DNA of 64,000 nucleotides from contig NZ_FMTT01000020.1 of the NCBI RefSeq assembly GCF_900100345.1, positions 29,564-93,563 on the forward strand, read 5' to 3'. Under the pieces are notes generated by a model. It was not told the DNA's origin, did not search any database, and saw only the letters and a list, made by a program, of their open reading frames with translations. The stretch comes from Paenibacillus tianmuensis (lineage in GTDB: Bacteria; Bacillota; Bacilli; Paenibacillales; NBRC-103111). This document shows, one piece after another, positions 26,696 to 35,183 of this stretch. How positions within the stretch are numbered: position 1 is the stretch's first letter; each line of letters starts with the position of its first letter. Position numbers and translations under genes: made by a program.

Positions 26696-27724
26696 ATGAA
26701 AATTCAAGAGCTGGCCCGGCGGCTGAACGTCTCGACCCGGGCGATCCGATTTTATGAGGAAAAGGGCCTCCTGTCGCCCGCCAAGCATCCGGACAACGGC
26801 TACCGCCGGTTTACGGAGGAAGACGCTTGGCGGCTGCAGACGATTCTTGCGCTGCGGGAGGCCGGTATTGCCGTAGACGATATTCGGACCGTGCTGGAGC
26901 GGACAGACCGGGCCGAAACGGACGAGGTCCGGCGCTATTTGGAACTGCAGCGCTCGGCTCTTTATGGGCAGTGGCTGGAGCTTCGGGAGACGCTTGCCCT
27001 GCTGGACGGCATGATCGAGCGAACGGAAGACGAGCCCGAATCGCTTCGGCATCGTTGGCATGCGCTGGCGGAACGGGCTAAGGCAAGCAAAGCGATTCGC
27101 GATTCATGGGCCGATCTTTGGAACTTTGATGCGCTGTCGGAGCAATGGGAGCTTAGCGGCAGTGCCGGCCTGGCGCCGCATGTGCCGGCCGAGCCCGCTT
27201 ACTCGCGCATCTTGGCTCAGGCCGCAGAGCGGGTTGCTCCACAGCCCGGGGAATGGGGACTCGACATTGGAACAGGCACCGGCGGTTTTGCCTCCCGCTT
27301 GCTTGAAAGCGGCGTGCGCATGGTCGGGATTGACCAATCGGCTGAAATGCTGCGCCGCTGCCGCATGCAATTGCCGTCTCTGGAAACGAGAATGGGCAAT
27401 TTGCTGTCCGTTCCATCATTTGACGGACAATTCGATTTCGTCGTGACCAGCTTTGCGTTCCATCATTTGACGGAAGCGCAGCAGCCGCTCGCGTTGGCGG
27501 AGATGGCCCGGGTATTGAAAGAGAAGGGGCGCATCGCCATCGTGGATTGGATGGATGCCCCGGATGACCTGTATGCGGCAAGCGGAACGGCTCCCGGCGA
27601 AGAGCATTATGCCGAATCGCAGCGGTTGATCGCTTGGTTTCAGGCCCATGGATTTTGTGCGGAAGCCGTGAGTTTAGATCAAGCCTCCGTCTGCTTAGTG
27701 CTCGCGGTCCGCGCTCCGTTGTAA
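26696..27724 (+). CDS. MerR-type regulator fused to SAM-dependent methyltransferase
   Basis: A 342-residue fusion. Residues 1-70 are a MerR winged helix (KIQELARRLNVSTRAIRFYE, then EKGLL) and a coiled coil follows to about 140. Residues 160-342 are a class I methyltransferase: motif I LDIGTGTGGFASRLL, acidic motif MVGIDQSAEML, and FVVTSFAFHHL. The ATG at 26696 is the MerR start; the frame runs further upstream inside the KdpD-like gene without support. The methyl acceptor and the effector are unknown. It is close behind the KdpD-like gene and may be read with it. Confidence 0.85.
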   Translation: MKIQELARRLNVSTRAIRFYEEKGLLSPAKHPDNGYRRFTEEDAWRLQTILALREAGIAVDDIRTVLERTDRAETDEVRRYLELQRSALYGQWLELRETLALLDGMIERTEDEPESLRHRWHALAERAKASKAIRDSWADLWNFDALSEQWELSGSAGLAPHVPAEPAYSRILAQAAERVAPQPGEWGLDIGTGTGGFASRLLESGVRMVGIDQSAEMLRRCRMQLPSLETRMGNLLSVPSFDGQFDFVVTSFAFHHLTEAQQPLALAEMARVLKEKGRIAIVDWMDAPDDLYAASGTAPGEEHYAESQRLIAWFQAHGFCAEAVSLDQASVCLVLAVRAPL

Positions 27725-27841
27725 ACCTTCTATGTGTAAGTCAATCCCTCCAATTGTTCCACATAATAACACACATTCCTCCCGAGCCGGTTGAGTCATA
27801 CTAGCTTAGAAAGCGGTAAACCTGTGATGGCCGGAGGGATG

Positions 27842-28741
27842 ATGTTGACGAGCCTAAAAAATCGAAAGGCTTCTTCTAACCTTTGTTGTTTGATATGGTT
27901 TAGTTTGTGCGTTTTGGCCGGTTGCAGTCCTGAGAAGGCAGAACTCCATCCAAGCGCCGGGCAAAGGCATATTGCCGGTGAGGCCTCCTACCGTGAGGAG
28001 GAGCAGGTGCTATCCGGCTTCCAGATGATTGCCGAGTATGCGGCAAAGCCCTATGCTACCGTCGGGACGGTCCCGCCATCTCCCGAACGGATGAGCAGGA
28101 AGAAAAAGGCTTTCCTCTCTTTCGACGACGGACCCTCCCGCCAAACCAAACCTATCTTACGCATTTTAAGGGAAAAAGGCATTAAGGCAACTTTTTTCGT
28201 TACAGGAAAATCTTCTCCGGAGCTTCAGTCGTACTATAAGCTCATCGTGAATGAAGGACACAGTCTGGGAAATCATACATATTCGCACGATTATGGCTAC
28301 ATCTATTCCTCCGTCGGGGCATATCGAACGGATACGGAAAAATTAAACGATTTATTGGCTCGAACCGCAGGAGTCAGACCGGATATTTTTCGTTTTCCGG
28401 GAGGTTCTGACAATCATTTGAGCCGCAAAGCAGGCGGACGTCACATCATGGCGAAAATTGCCCGGGAAATGACTAATATTGGATATCAATACTTCGATTG
28501 GAACGTAAGTTCGACAGATGCCGCCGCAGTTACACTGCCTAAACAGGATATATTGGCATCCGTACAGTCGAATAGCCGCGGGAAAAATCAAATCATCGTG
28601 CTGATGCATGATGCCGATTTTAAGACGACCACGGTGGAGGCGCTCCCGGATGCGATCGATTGGTTGAAAAAGCAAGGATACCAGTTCGAGACATTATCGA
28701 AGTCCTCTTTTGTTTTTCGATTTTTGCATCCGCCCGGCTGA
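27842..28741 (+). CDS. Polysaccharide deacetylase lipoprotein
   Basis: About 299 residues. A signal with lipobox (LCVLAGC) predicts a membrane-anchored surface enzyme. The NodB domain has the catalytic Asp and metal Asp in LSFDDGPS, the metal His pair in GNHTYSHDY, FRFPGG and a C-terminal LMHDAD. It should remove acetyl groups from peptidoglycan or another N-acetylhexosamine polymer. Start is uncertain: ATG at 27827, 27839, 27842 or TTG at 27845; 27842/27845 are best placed behind GGAGGG. Base composition is a little lower in G+C than the neighbours. Confidence 0.87.
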   Translation: MLTSLKNRKASSNLCCLIWFSLCVLAGCSPEKAELHPSAGQRHIAGEASYREEEQVLSGFQMIAEYAAKPYATVGTVPPSPERMSRKKKAFLSFDDGPSRQTKPILRILREKGIKATFFVTGKSSPELQSYYKLIVNEGHSLGNHTYSHDYGYIYSSVGAYRTDTEKLNDLLARTAGVRPDIFRFPGGSDNHLSRKAGGRHIMAKIAREMTNIGYQYFDWNVSSTDAAAVTLPKQDILASVQSNSRGKNQIIVLMHDADFKTTTVEALPDAIDWLKKQGYQFETLSKSSFVFRFLHPPG

Positions 28742-28799
28742 TTATTTTGGCAAAGCCTTCGCATACTAACATCATTATGAAGGGAGATGAATCTGAACG

Positions 28800-28937
28800 A
28801 TGGCACAACAGCAATCGGGATCTGGAGATTCCAAGGAACAAAAGCGGCAGGCAAACGCGAATCAGGCCGGAGCCAATAGTGATGCAGCCGAAATACGGGA
28901 TAAAAAACTAAACGGCCCGAACCGTCCGTCAACCTGA
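28800..28937 (+). CDS. 45-residue hydrophilic hypothetical protein
   Basis: A short gene encoding a Gln/Asn/Ala-rich, charged product (start MAQQQSGSGDSKEQKR, end KKLNGPNRPST). The composition resembles small acid-soluble spore proteins, and the next gene is also of a spore-former family, but I cannot assign it. AAGGGAG lies about 11 nt upstream. It is followed 25 bp later by the DUF3905-like gene. Confidence 0.55.
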   Translation: MAQQQSGSGDSKEQKRQANANQAGANSDAAEIRDKKLNGPNRPST

Positions 28938-28962
28938 GCCAGGCTGAAGAGAGGAACAGTTC

Positions 28963-29391
28963 ATGAGCGATAAGGAAAATCGGGATAAAAACGCATCGTA
29001 TGAGCAGGTCGATACCGGCATTTCGTATAACGCCAAGAACGATCCGGAGCTTGATCCTTTTGAAATTAATTTTCGTCAGGAATTTCATCAAAACCGGGGT
29101 CCGCGCGAAGCGTTCGTGAACGAATACGGCGTGCTGATCGGAGACCATATCTATCAATCGGAGCAATCCCCGCTTGAACAATGGAACAATGAAACCGATC
29201 CGGCCGTGATGTCCGGAGACCAGTGGGTGCATCCGTACAAAGATGTAGGCTTTCAAACGACGGAAAACCGCGAGTTCTTCGAGCAGGGGATCGTGCCGCA
29301 GGGCTACCCGTTTATGCACTCGGACAAAGATGTGGCCTACAAATCGTATCCGAGCGGCGAGCCTGACGAGAAGGATGCCGACAAAAAATAA
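28963..29391 (+). CDS. DUF3905-like hypothetical protein
   Basis: A 142-residue soluble, acidic protein with blocks PFEINFRQEF, GPREAFVNEYGVLIGDH and GDQWVHPYKDVGFQT that I associate with DUF3905 of spore-forming bacilli. Function unknown. ATG at 28963 follows GAAGAGAGGAAC. It probably shares a transcript with the 45-codon gene upstream. Confidence 0.7.
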   Translation: MSDKENRDKNASYEQVDTGISYNAKNDPELDPFEINFRQEFHQNRGPREAFVNEYGVLIGDHIYQSEQSPLEQWNNETDPAVMSGDQWVHPYKDVGFQTTENREFFEQGIVPQGYPFMHSDKDVAYKSYPSGEPDEKDADKK

Positions 29392-29455
29392 CGGCGGGAA
29401 GTATGCTCCGATTGCGAGTTCAAACTATACCTAAGCATACCAAAGCAGGAATGCC

Positions 29456-29483
29456 TTGCTTTTGCCCCGTACCGTTGTATAAT
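29456..29483 (+). promoter_or_regulatory. Sigma-A type promoter of the bacilliredoxin gene
   Basis: TTGCTT, 16 nt, TATAAT, 55 bp ahead of the start codon. Confidence 0.65.
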
Positions 29484-29538
29484 GGACATAGAAAACTTTA
29501 TATACCTTTATGTTCGTTCAAAGGAGTGAAAGCTTAAT

Positions 29539-29973
29539 ATGTCCATGTCATTTGAAGCATACATGAGAGATATGGTGCAGCCGATGAGAGAAGAGCTGAC
29601 GCGTATCGGGGTTACCGAGCTTCGCACGCCAGAGGAAGTATCCGAGGCCCTCGACAATATGAAAGGGACCGCTCTGATCGTGGTCAATTCCGTGTGCGGC
29701 TGTGCTGCCGGCCAATGCCGTCCGGGCGTGGCCAAAGCGCTGCAGCACGAAGTGAAGCCGGACCACCTTTACACGGTGTTTGCGGGTCAAGATAAGGAAG
29801 CAACGGCCAAGGCCCGCGAATATTTTGCGCCGTATCCGCCGTCCTCGCCATCGATCGCGCTGATGAAAGACGGCCAATTGGTGCATTTCATCCCACGCCA
29901 TCAAGTAGAAGACCGTTCCGCCGAGATGATCGGCAACGATTTGATCGGAGCCTTCGAAACGCACTGCAAATAA
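29539..29973 (+). CDS. Bacilliredoxin, BrxA/BrxB (YphP/YqiW) family
   Basis: A 144-residue cytosolic thioredoxin-fold protein that removes bacillithiol from bacillithiolated proteins. The active site is CGC in NSVCGCAAGQCRPG, and the family segment VFAGQDKEATAKAREYF follows. Length equals that of B. subtilis YphP. A third Cys (GQCRP) sits where BrxA and BrxB have another residue. Sequence shares features with both paralogues, so I do not choose a symbol. ATG at 29539 follows AAAGGAGTGAAAG. Monocistronic with its own promoter and terminator. Confidence 0.93.
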   Translation: MSMSFEAYMRDMVQPMREELTRIGVTELRTPEEVSEALDNMKGTALIVVNSVCGCAAGQCRPGVAKALQHEVKPDHLYTVFAGQDKEATAKAREYFAPYPPSSPSIALMKDGQLVHFIPRHQVEDRSAEMIGNDLIGAFETHCK

Positions 29974-29992
29974 GAGCCTGAACTCGCATAAC

Positions 29993-30032
29993 AACTCCTG
30001 TCGGCGCTTGAAGCGTCGGACGGGAGTTTTTT
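29993..30032 (+). terminator. Rho-independent terminator of the bacilliredoxin gene
   Basis: AACTCC / GGGAGTT outer stem with an inner GGCGCTT/AAGCGTC stem, followed by six T residues. Confidence 0.8.
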
Positions 30033-30213
30033 CATTTTAGGAAACAGCAACAAGAGGAGAAGGTTCGCATAATTTTTCCTCCTTCGACCGGATCGTGCTA
30101 TAATGTAACCAAAATTGACAAGCGGAAAGACCGGACGGCCAGAAGTTTACACCGAAGCAGCCGGCCGGCTTTCCGCAAGTCGCGACTACTCGCGTGGAGA
30201 GGTGTGGAGAACG

Positions 30214-31023
30214 ATGAGTCTGCAGCAGGACATTATTGCGAAGCTTGGCGTCAAGCCGGCGATCGATGTCAATGAGGAGATTCGCAAGCGGGTCGATTTT
30301 TTAAAACAATACGTGCTCAAAGCAGGTGTCGACGGGCTTCTGATCGCTATCAGCGGCGGGATCGACAGCGCCGTGGCGGCGGGGTTGTGCAAGCGGGCTA
30401 CGGATGAGCTGACAGCCGAAAAAGGAAAGGAATACAAAACGGTCGGCGTATTTCAGCCGTACGGGGAGCAGGCGGACATCTCCGACAGCTACGCGACGGC
30501 GGAAGCGTTCGATTTGAAATATCGCATCGAGACGAACATCGAGGAAACGGTCAACGAGATTGCGCTTGAAGCCGAGTACGGGCTGAAATCGATCGGCGTG
30601 CACAAGCATTTGAGCCGTGGCGGCAAAGGGAATGTCAAAGCCAGAACGCGGATGGTCGTGCAGTACGCGCTTGCGTTCGAGCTGAATCTGCTCGTGGTCG
30701 GCACGGATCACGCGTCGGAGGCGATTACGGGCTTTTATACCAAGTATGGCGATGGCGCCGTCGATATCACTCCGATGAGCAGTTTGAACAAACGCCAGGT
30801 GCGGCAGCTTGCCCGCGAGCTGGGCGTTCCGTCCAGCGTGCTGGATAAAGCGCCTACCGCCGGCCTTTGGGAAGGGCAGACGGACGAGAACGAGCTCGGC
30901 ATCACTTACGACGACAACAGCGATTACTTGGAAGGCAAAACGATTTCGCCCGAAGCCCAGGAGAAGCTGGAAAAGCAGTATTTGAAGACGGAGCACAAGC
31001 GGACACCGATTCCCGGCATTTAG
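30214..31023 (+). CDS. nadE: NH3-dependent NAD+ synthetase
   Basis: A 269-residue enzyme that amidates nicotinic acid adenine dinucleotide to NAD. The ATP-pyrophosphatase P-loop is ISGGIDSAVAAGL; VVGTDHASEAITGFYTKYGDG and PTAGLWEGQTDENELG are family markers. There is no glutaminase domain, so ammonia is the N donor. The start is ATG at 30214; an in-frame extension to 30115 carries no ribosome site. A TATAAT at 30101-30106 may be its -10. Faces thrS across a bidirectional terminator. Confidence 0.95.
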   Translation: MSLQQDIIAKLGVKPAIDVNEEIRKRVDFLKQYVLKAGVDGLLIAISGGIDSAVAAGLCKRATDELTAEKGKEYKTVGVFQPYGEQADISDSYATAEAFDLKYRIETNIEETVNEIALEAEYGLKSIGVHKHLSRGGKGNVKARTRMVVQYALAFELNLLVVGTDHASEAITGFYTKYGDGAVDITPMSSLNKRQVRQLARELGVPSSVLDKAPTAGLWEGQTDENELGITYDDNSDYLEGKTISPEAQEKLEKQYLKTEHKRTPIPGI

Positions 31024-31042
31024 CCGTTGCTGCACCCATCAC

Positions 31043-31085
31043 GAAAAAAGCATGCTCGCCCTGCATGGGTAGCATGCTTTTTTTC
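31043..31085. terminator. Bidirectional terminator
   Basis: AAAAAGCATGCT / AGCATGCTTTTT stem around a loop holding CCCTGCATGGG, between the convergent nadE and thrS genes. Confidence 0.85.
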
Positions 31086-31112
31086 GCCCCCGGGAGACGG
31101 TACGTTCTGAAG

Positions 31113-33029
31113 TTAAGCTTGCCTCGCTTGAATTGCCCGCCGCAGCCGTTCTGCAAGCTCCTGCACTTGCATCGCACCCAAATCGCCTTCGCCCCGTTTA
31201 CGGAGGGCAACGGTGCCGGAGCTTTGCTCGTTCTCGCCGAGGACCAGCATATACGGCACTTTTTCAAGCTGGGCTTCGCGAATTTTGTAGCCGAGCTTTT
31301 CGCTGCGCAGGTCGGCTTCTACCCGGATGCCCGCTTCGGCCAGTGCCTTTTTGACTTCGATAGCGTACGAATTGTAAACGTCCGAGACGGGCAAAAGCTT
31401 GACCTGCACCGGAGACAGCCAGAGGGGGAACGACCCGTTGTAGTGCTCCGTCAAAATCCCGATGAAGCGATCAATCGAGCCGTAAATTGCGCGGTGAATG
31501 ACGACCGGACGGTGTTTTTGATTGTCTTCGCCGATGTAGGATAGGTCGAATTTTTCCGGCATTTGAAAATCGAGCTGAATCGTCCCGCACTGCCAGCTTC
31601 GTTTGAGCGCGTCCAAAATATGAAAATCGATTTTCGGCCCGTAGAAGGCCCCGTCCCCTTCGTTGAGGCTGTAGGCGATTCCCCGGCGTTCCAGCACGCT
31701 GCGCAGCGCCGTTTCCGCCTGCTCCCACAGCTCGGCGGAGCCCATCGAATCCTCAGGCCGTGTGGACAGCTCAATCTTGTACTGGAAGCCGAACACCTTG
31801 TACATCTCGCCGATCAGATCGATGGCACGGCTGATTTCTTCTTCAATCTGATCGGGGCGGACAAACAGATGCGCGTCGTCCTGGCAGAAGGTGCGCACCC
31901 GCATCATCCCGTTCAGAGCGCCGGAAAATTCGTGCCGGTGCACCTGGCCGAATTCGCAAAGCCGGATCGGCAGCTCCCGGTAAGAGTGCAGCTCGTTTTT
32001 ATAAATAAGCATGTGGCCCGGGCAGTTCATCGGCTTGAGCGCGAACTTCGTCTCGTCCACCTCGGTAAAATACATGTTCTCCCGGTAATGATCCCAATGT
32101 CCCGATTCCTCCCACAGCCGCTGGTTCATCATGAACGGCGTGCGGACCTCGTCGTAATCGTTTGCCGCTTGCTGCTCGCGGGAGAAGTTCTCAAGCACCG
32201 TGCGGATCGTCATCCCTTTTGGCAAAAAGAACGGCATCCCCGGCGCTTCCTCGGAGAACATGAACAGCCCGAGCTCTTTGCCAAGCTTGCGGTGGTCGCG
32301 CTTCTTGGCTTCCTCCAACAGATGCAGATGCTCGTCAAGCTCTGCCTTCTTTGGGAACGCTGTGCCGTAGATGCGCTGCAGCATCTTGTTATTGGAATCG
32401 CCTCGCCAATAGGCGCCGGCGACGCTCAGCAGCTTGAACGCTTTGATGCGGCCCGTGGACGGCAAGTGAGGCCCGCGGCACAGATCGACAAACTCGCCCT
32501 GCTCGTACAGGGAAAGGACCGCTTCGTCCGGCAAATCGCGGATAAGCTCCAGTTTGAGCGGGTCTTCCAAAGCTTCGAACGTTCGCACGGCCTCGTCCCG
32601 GCTGACGACGCGCCGGGTAATCGGCACATTTTCCCGGACGATCCGCTCCATCTCTTGTTCAATCGAGGAGAGGTCGTCTACGGATAGGGGCTTTTCGATA
32701 TCAATGTCGTAATAAAATCCGTCTTCGATGACAGGACCGATTCCCAGCTTCACCGCTTTTTGTCCATATAGCCGCTTAATGGCTTGAGCCATCAGGTGCG
32801 CCGTGCTATGACGGTACACCTCCAAGCCTTCCTTGCTGTCGAGCGTCACAATTTCAACCGAAGCGTCCGCTTCGATCGGCCGGTTCAGATCGACGAGCTT
32901 TCCGTCGATTTTGCCTGCTGCGGCTTGTTTCTTCAAGCTGGGACTGATGGAATCGGCCACCTGCTCGATGGTTGCTCCTTTTTCGTATTCTCGGACCGAG
33001 CCGTCCGGCAGCTTCACTTGAATCTTCAT
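31113..33029 (-). CDS. thrS: Threonyl-tRNA synthetase
   Basis: A 638-residue class II synthetase charging tRNA-Thr. Domains: TGS (1-62), the editing SAD domain (about 65-225, with HSTAHLMAQAIKRLYG), the catalytic core (about 270-535, with MNCPGHMLIYKNELHSYREL in its zinc region) and an anticodon-binding C-terminus. ATG at 33029 follows CGGAGGACG. Expression is controlled by a Thr-specific T-box leader just upstream. Confidence 0.97.
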   Translation of the reverse strand: MKIQVKLPDGSVREYEKGATIEQVADSISPSLKKQAAAGKIDGKLVDLNRPIEADASVEIVTLDSKEGLEVYRHSTAHLMAQAIKRLYGQKAVKLGIGPVIEDGFYYDIDIEKPLSVDDLSSIEQEMERIVRENVPITRRVVSRDEAVRTFEALEDPLKLELIRDLPDEAVLSLYEQGEFVDLCRGPHLPSTGRIKAFKLLSVAGAYWRGDSNNKMLQRIYGTAFPKKAELDEHLHLLEEAKKRDHRKLGKELGLFMFSEEAPGMPFFLPKGMTIRTVLENFSREQQAANDYDEVRTPFMMNQRLWEESGHWDHYRENMYFTEVDETKFALKPMNCPGHMLIYKNELHSYRELPIRLCEFGQVHRHEFSGALNGMMRVRTFCQDDAHLFVRPDQIEEEISRAIDLIGEMYKVFGFQYKIELSTRPEDSMGSAELWEQAETALRSVLERRGIAYSLNEGDGAFYGPKIDFHILDALKRSWQCGTIQLDFQMPEKFDLSYIGEDNQKHRPVVIHRAIYGSIDRFIGILTEHYNGSFPLWLSPVQVKLLPVSDVYNSYAIEVKKALAEAGIRVEADLRSEKLGYKIREAQLEKVPYMLVLGENEQSSGTVALRKRGEGDLGAMQVQELAERLRRAIQARQA

Positions 33030-33374
33030 GGTTTTCGTCCTCCGTTTCCGGTCGAATGGGATGTGAACGCAAAAAAACGCATCTCGCCCAAGGGACGAGT
33101 ACGTTCAGCTCGTGGTTCCACCCTAATTCGACCGGCTGCCCTCCGCGTCATGGCTGCTGCCAGAACGAAAGAGATCACGCCGGACCTCATGGCCATCCGG
33201 TAACGGGGATGAGACGGCGCGCTTAATTTCGCGATCGTTTGGTCATGACCGCAAGTTCAGCGTCACGGCTGCAAAGGGGTAATTCCATGCCGGTCGCTGG
33301 AGGAGCTTACAGCCGGGACTCCTCTCTCTGTGCAGCCCTTGCAGGGAATCGTGTCTTTGGTCATCGCCTGATGT
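33030..33374 (-). promoter_or_regulatory. T-box leader of thrS
   Basis: A 340-nt leader with the T-box consensus AGGGTGGAACCACG (minus strand, about 33110-33123), followed by a terminator stem (ACGTACTCGTCCC / GGGCGAGATGCGT) and T7. In Stem I the segment GGAATTACCCC offers ACC, a Thr codon, as specifier, matching the downstream gene. Uncharged tRNA-Thr should favour antitermination. Confidence 0.92.
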
Positions 33375-33380
33375 TTCAAT

Positions 33381-33410
33381 ATTCTAACTTCTTCGCGAGC
33401 GTAAAGTCAA
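33381..33410 (-). promoter_or_regulatory. Sigma-A type promoter of thrS
   Basis: On the minus strand TTGACT, 18 nt, TAGAAT, just ahead of the T-box leader. Confidence 0.65.
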
Positions 33411-33623
33411 GAGGGATGAACACATATTTCTCCTCCGGCAAATGGCGTTAATAATGGCCTATTGCCCGGCGAACTGAAAGCGTTAGAGAATATGCCAAAA
33501 GTAAGCACTGAAAAGTTGCTCATCTTGAACTTGTCCTTCCGATCGGATACGATAAAGCCACACGGAATGCGACTTACTGCTGCGGGCATATGCGTATAGA
33601 GGACAAAGAGAGGAATAACGGCT

Positions 33624-34049
33624 ATGATTATCGGCATCGGTACCGATGTATTGGAAATTGAGCGGATGCGGAAGATTCTGGGGCAGCCGACCGGCAAGCG
33701 CTTCCTGGAGCGGGTGTTGACGCCTGCAGAGCGGGAGCTGGCGGCTGTAAGAGGTGGGAGGCTGGCAGAGTTCGCAGCCGGGCGCTTCGCTGCCAAGGAG
33801 GCGGTCGTAAAGGCGCTCGGCTGCGGGATCGGAAAAGAAGTAGGATTTCAGGACATGGAAGTGCTGCCGGACGGAAAGGGCAAGCCGGTATGCCGGTTGT
33901 CGGAGGCGGCTTGGGAACGCTTAGCCGCCTGGATGCCGGCCTTCCGGTCCGTAACGGCAGACGCGATTCGCATTCATCTAAGCATTACGCACAGCGAAAC
34001 GCTGGCGATGGCCTATGCCGTGGCAGAGCGAACCGCAGCCAACCCATAG
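33624..34049 (+). CDS. acpS: Holo-[acyl-carrier-protein] synthase
   Basis: A 141-residue enzyme that transfers 4'-phosphopantetheine from CoA to ACP. Motifs: the Mg2+-binding IGIGTDVLEIERM at the N-terminus and FAAKEAVVKALGCG. Length is a little above the usual 120-130 residues. ATG at 33624 follows AAAGAGAGGAAT. About 210 bp upstream, between here and the thrS promoter, I see no other feature. Confidence 0.94.
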   Translation: MIIGIGTDVLEIERMRKILGQPTGKRFLERVLTPAERELAAVRGGRLAEFAAGRFAAKEAVVKALGCGIGKEVGFQDMEVLPDGKGKPVCRLSEAAWERLAAWMPAFRSVTADAIRIHLSITHSETLAMAYAVAERTAANP

Positions 34050-34061
34050 ACAGGAAGTGGC

Positions 34062-34439
34062 TTATTTTTTGCTTGCCAGCCATTCGGCCAGCGCAGTCGC
34101 TTCCTCAGGCTTCAGCTTGCCTTGAAAGCCCGGCATGCCGCCCCCGCCTTGTTCGATCTGCTTCACGATCTGTTCTTTGGTCATCCGTTCGCCGACCTGC
34201 TGCAGGTTGGTTTTCGGTCCCATGCGGCCTTCCAGATTGCTTGCATGACAGGAGAGACAGTTCTGCTTGTAGAGCGACTGCACCTGCTCGGAAGAGCCGA
34301 CCATCGCCTGTTCCGCCGTGAGGCCGCTTTCCTTCTTGCCGCCGCCGAACGGCTCCGTGCTGTTCGGCGTGCACGCCGTTACCGTTGCCAAAACCGTCAA
34401 AACCGCCGCAGCGGCCGCCCATTGCTTCCAGCGTTTCAT
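34062..34439 (-). CDS. Membrane-anchored c-type cytochrome (c550/c551-like)
   Basis: A 125-residue protein. A signal sequence with a lipobox-like ending (TVLATVTACTPN) suggests a lipid anchor. The heme site is CLSCH and the distal Met ligand lies in GGGGMPGFQG. This matches small Gram-positive cytochromes of the CccB/c551 type that carry electrons to terminal oxidases. Its ATG overlaps the stop of the upstream membrane gene (ATGA), so the two are translationally coupled. Confidence 0.88.
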   Translation of the reverse strand: MKRWKQWAAAAAVLTVLATVTACTPNSTEPFGGGKKESGLTAEQAMVGSSEQVQSLYKQNCLSCHASNLEGRMGPKTNLQQVGERMTKEQIVKQIEQGGGGMPGFQGKLKPEEATALAEWLASKK

Positions 34440-35032
34440 TCTGCATTCATCCCCTTGTTTCGCATACGAATTATCGCGCCTAGCGTGAACATACTGAGGC
34501 CGCCAAAGCCTCCGATCAATACAGGCGCATAGCCGAGGTACATCCATACCACCGTCATCGTCAGAGCAAGCATCCACACCCCGAACGCCCCGAGCACCCA
34601 GCCCAACCGCGGGAAGAGGGCAAGATAGGCGGCTGTAAGCGCGAGCCCCTTCAGCACCGGCCAGTAGAACGGATCGATTCCTATTGGACCGCGTGTGAGC
34701 AGCCAAACGACCGCGACGGCTGCCGCCGCAACGAGAAGCGCGCCCAGGAACCCGTTCTGTGCCGTGCGTTCGGCGGACGAACGACGCCCGCGGAGGAAGA
34801 CCGCCGCCGTAAGGAGGAGCGCAACCAAGAACAGAACAGGCTGCAGCAGCTCCCAATCCCGCCATTGCCCGAGAAACGTCACGATGGCCGACGCCATCCA
34901 TGCCATTCCCCAAATGTATAAATAAGCCGAATAAGGGGCAGCCGCCCTCCAAGCCTGCGTTTCGGCAGACAGCTTGTCTGTCCTTATCCCGTCGACGCGG
35001 ATGGGGCCTCCGGCCGCATTCGCTTGTTTCAT
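34436..35032 (-). CDS. Hypothetical five-span membrane protein
   Basis: A 198-residue protein with about five hydrophobic helices (such as YLYIWGMAWMASAIVTFLG and LGALLVAAAAVAVVWLL). I do not recognise a family. ATG at 35032 was chosen for GAGG 8 nt upstream; the frame is open to 35095. It is coupled to the cytochrome gene, so it may anchor, assemble or exchange electrons with that cytochrome, which is inference from position. Confidence 0.7.
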   Translation of the reverse strand: MKQANAAGGPIRVDGIRTDKLSAETQAWRAAAPYSAYLYIWGMAWMASAIVTFLGQWRDWELLQPVLFLVALLLTAAVFLRGRRSSAERTAQNGFLGALLVAAAAVAVVWLLTRGPIGIDPFYWPVLKGLALTAAYLALFPRLGWVLGAFGVWMLALTMTVVWMYLGYAPVLIGGFGGLSMFTLGAIIRMRNKGMNAE

Positions 35033-35183
35033 CACTATCGCCTCGCTTTGCCGAACGTTGCAAAAACCGCCGATGTTCCGAAACTTCGACGGCATTTACA
35101 GGTAGCGTACACCTTCCGGGGGGCGAAAGTCAAACCCGGCGCAGATCTGGCAGGAACCGTGCGTCCAGCGCGTTCCGCGGGTA

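Noticed and set aside
31563..32687. A 374-codon plus-strand frame opposite thrS
   Set aside because: Shadow of thrS; no ribosome site and no family.
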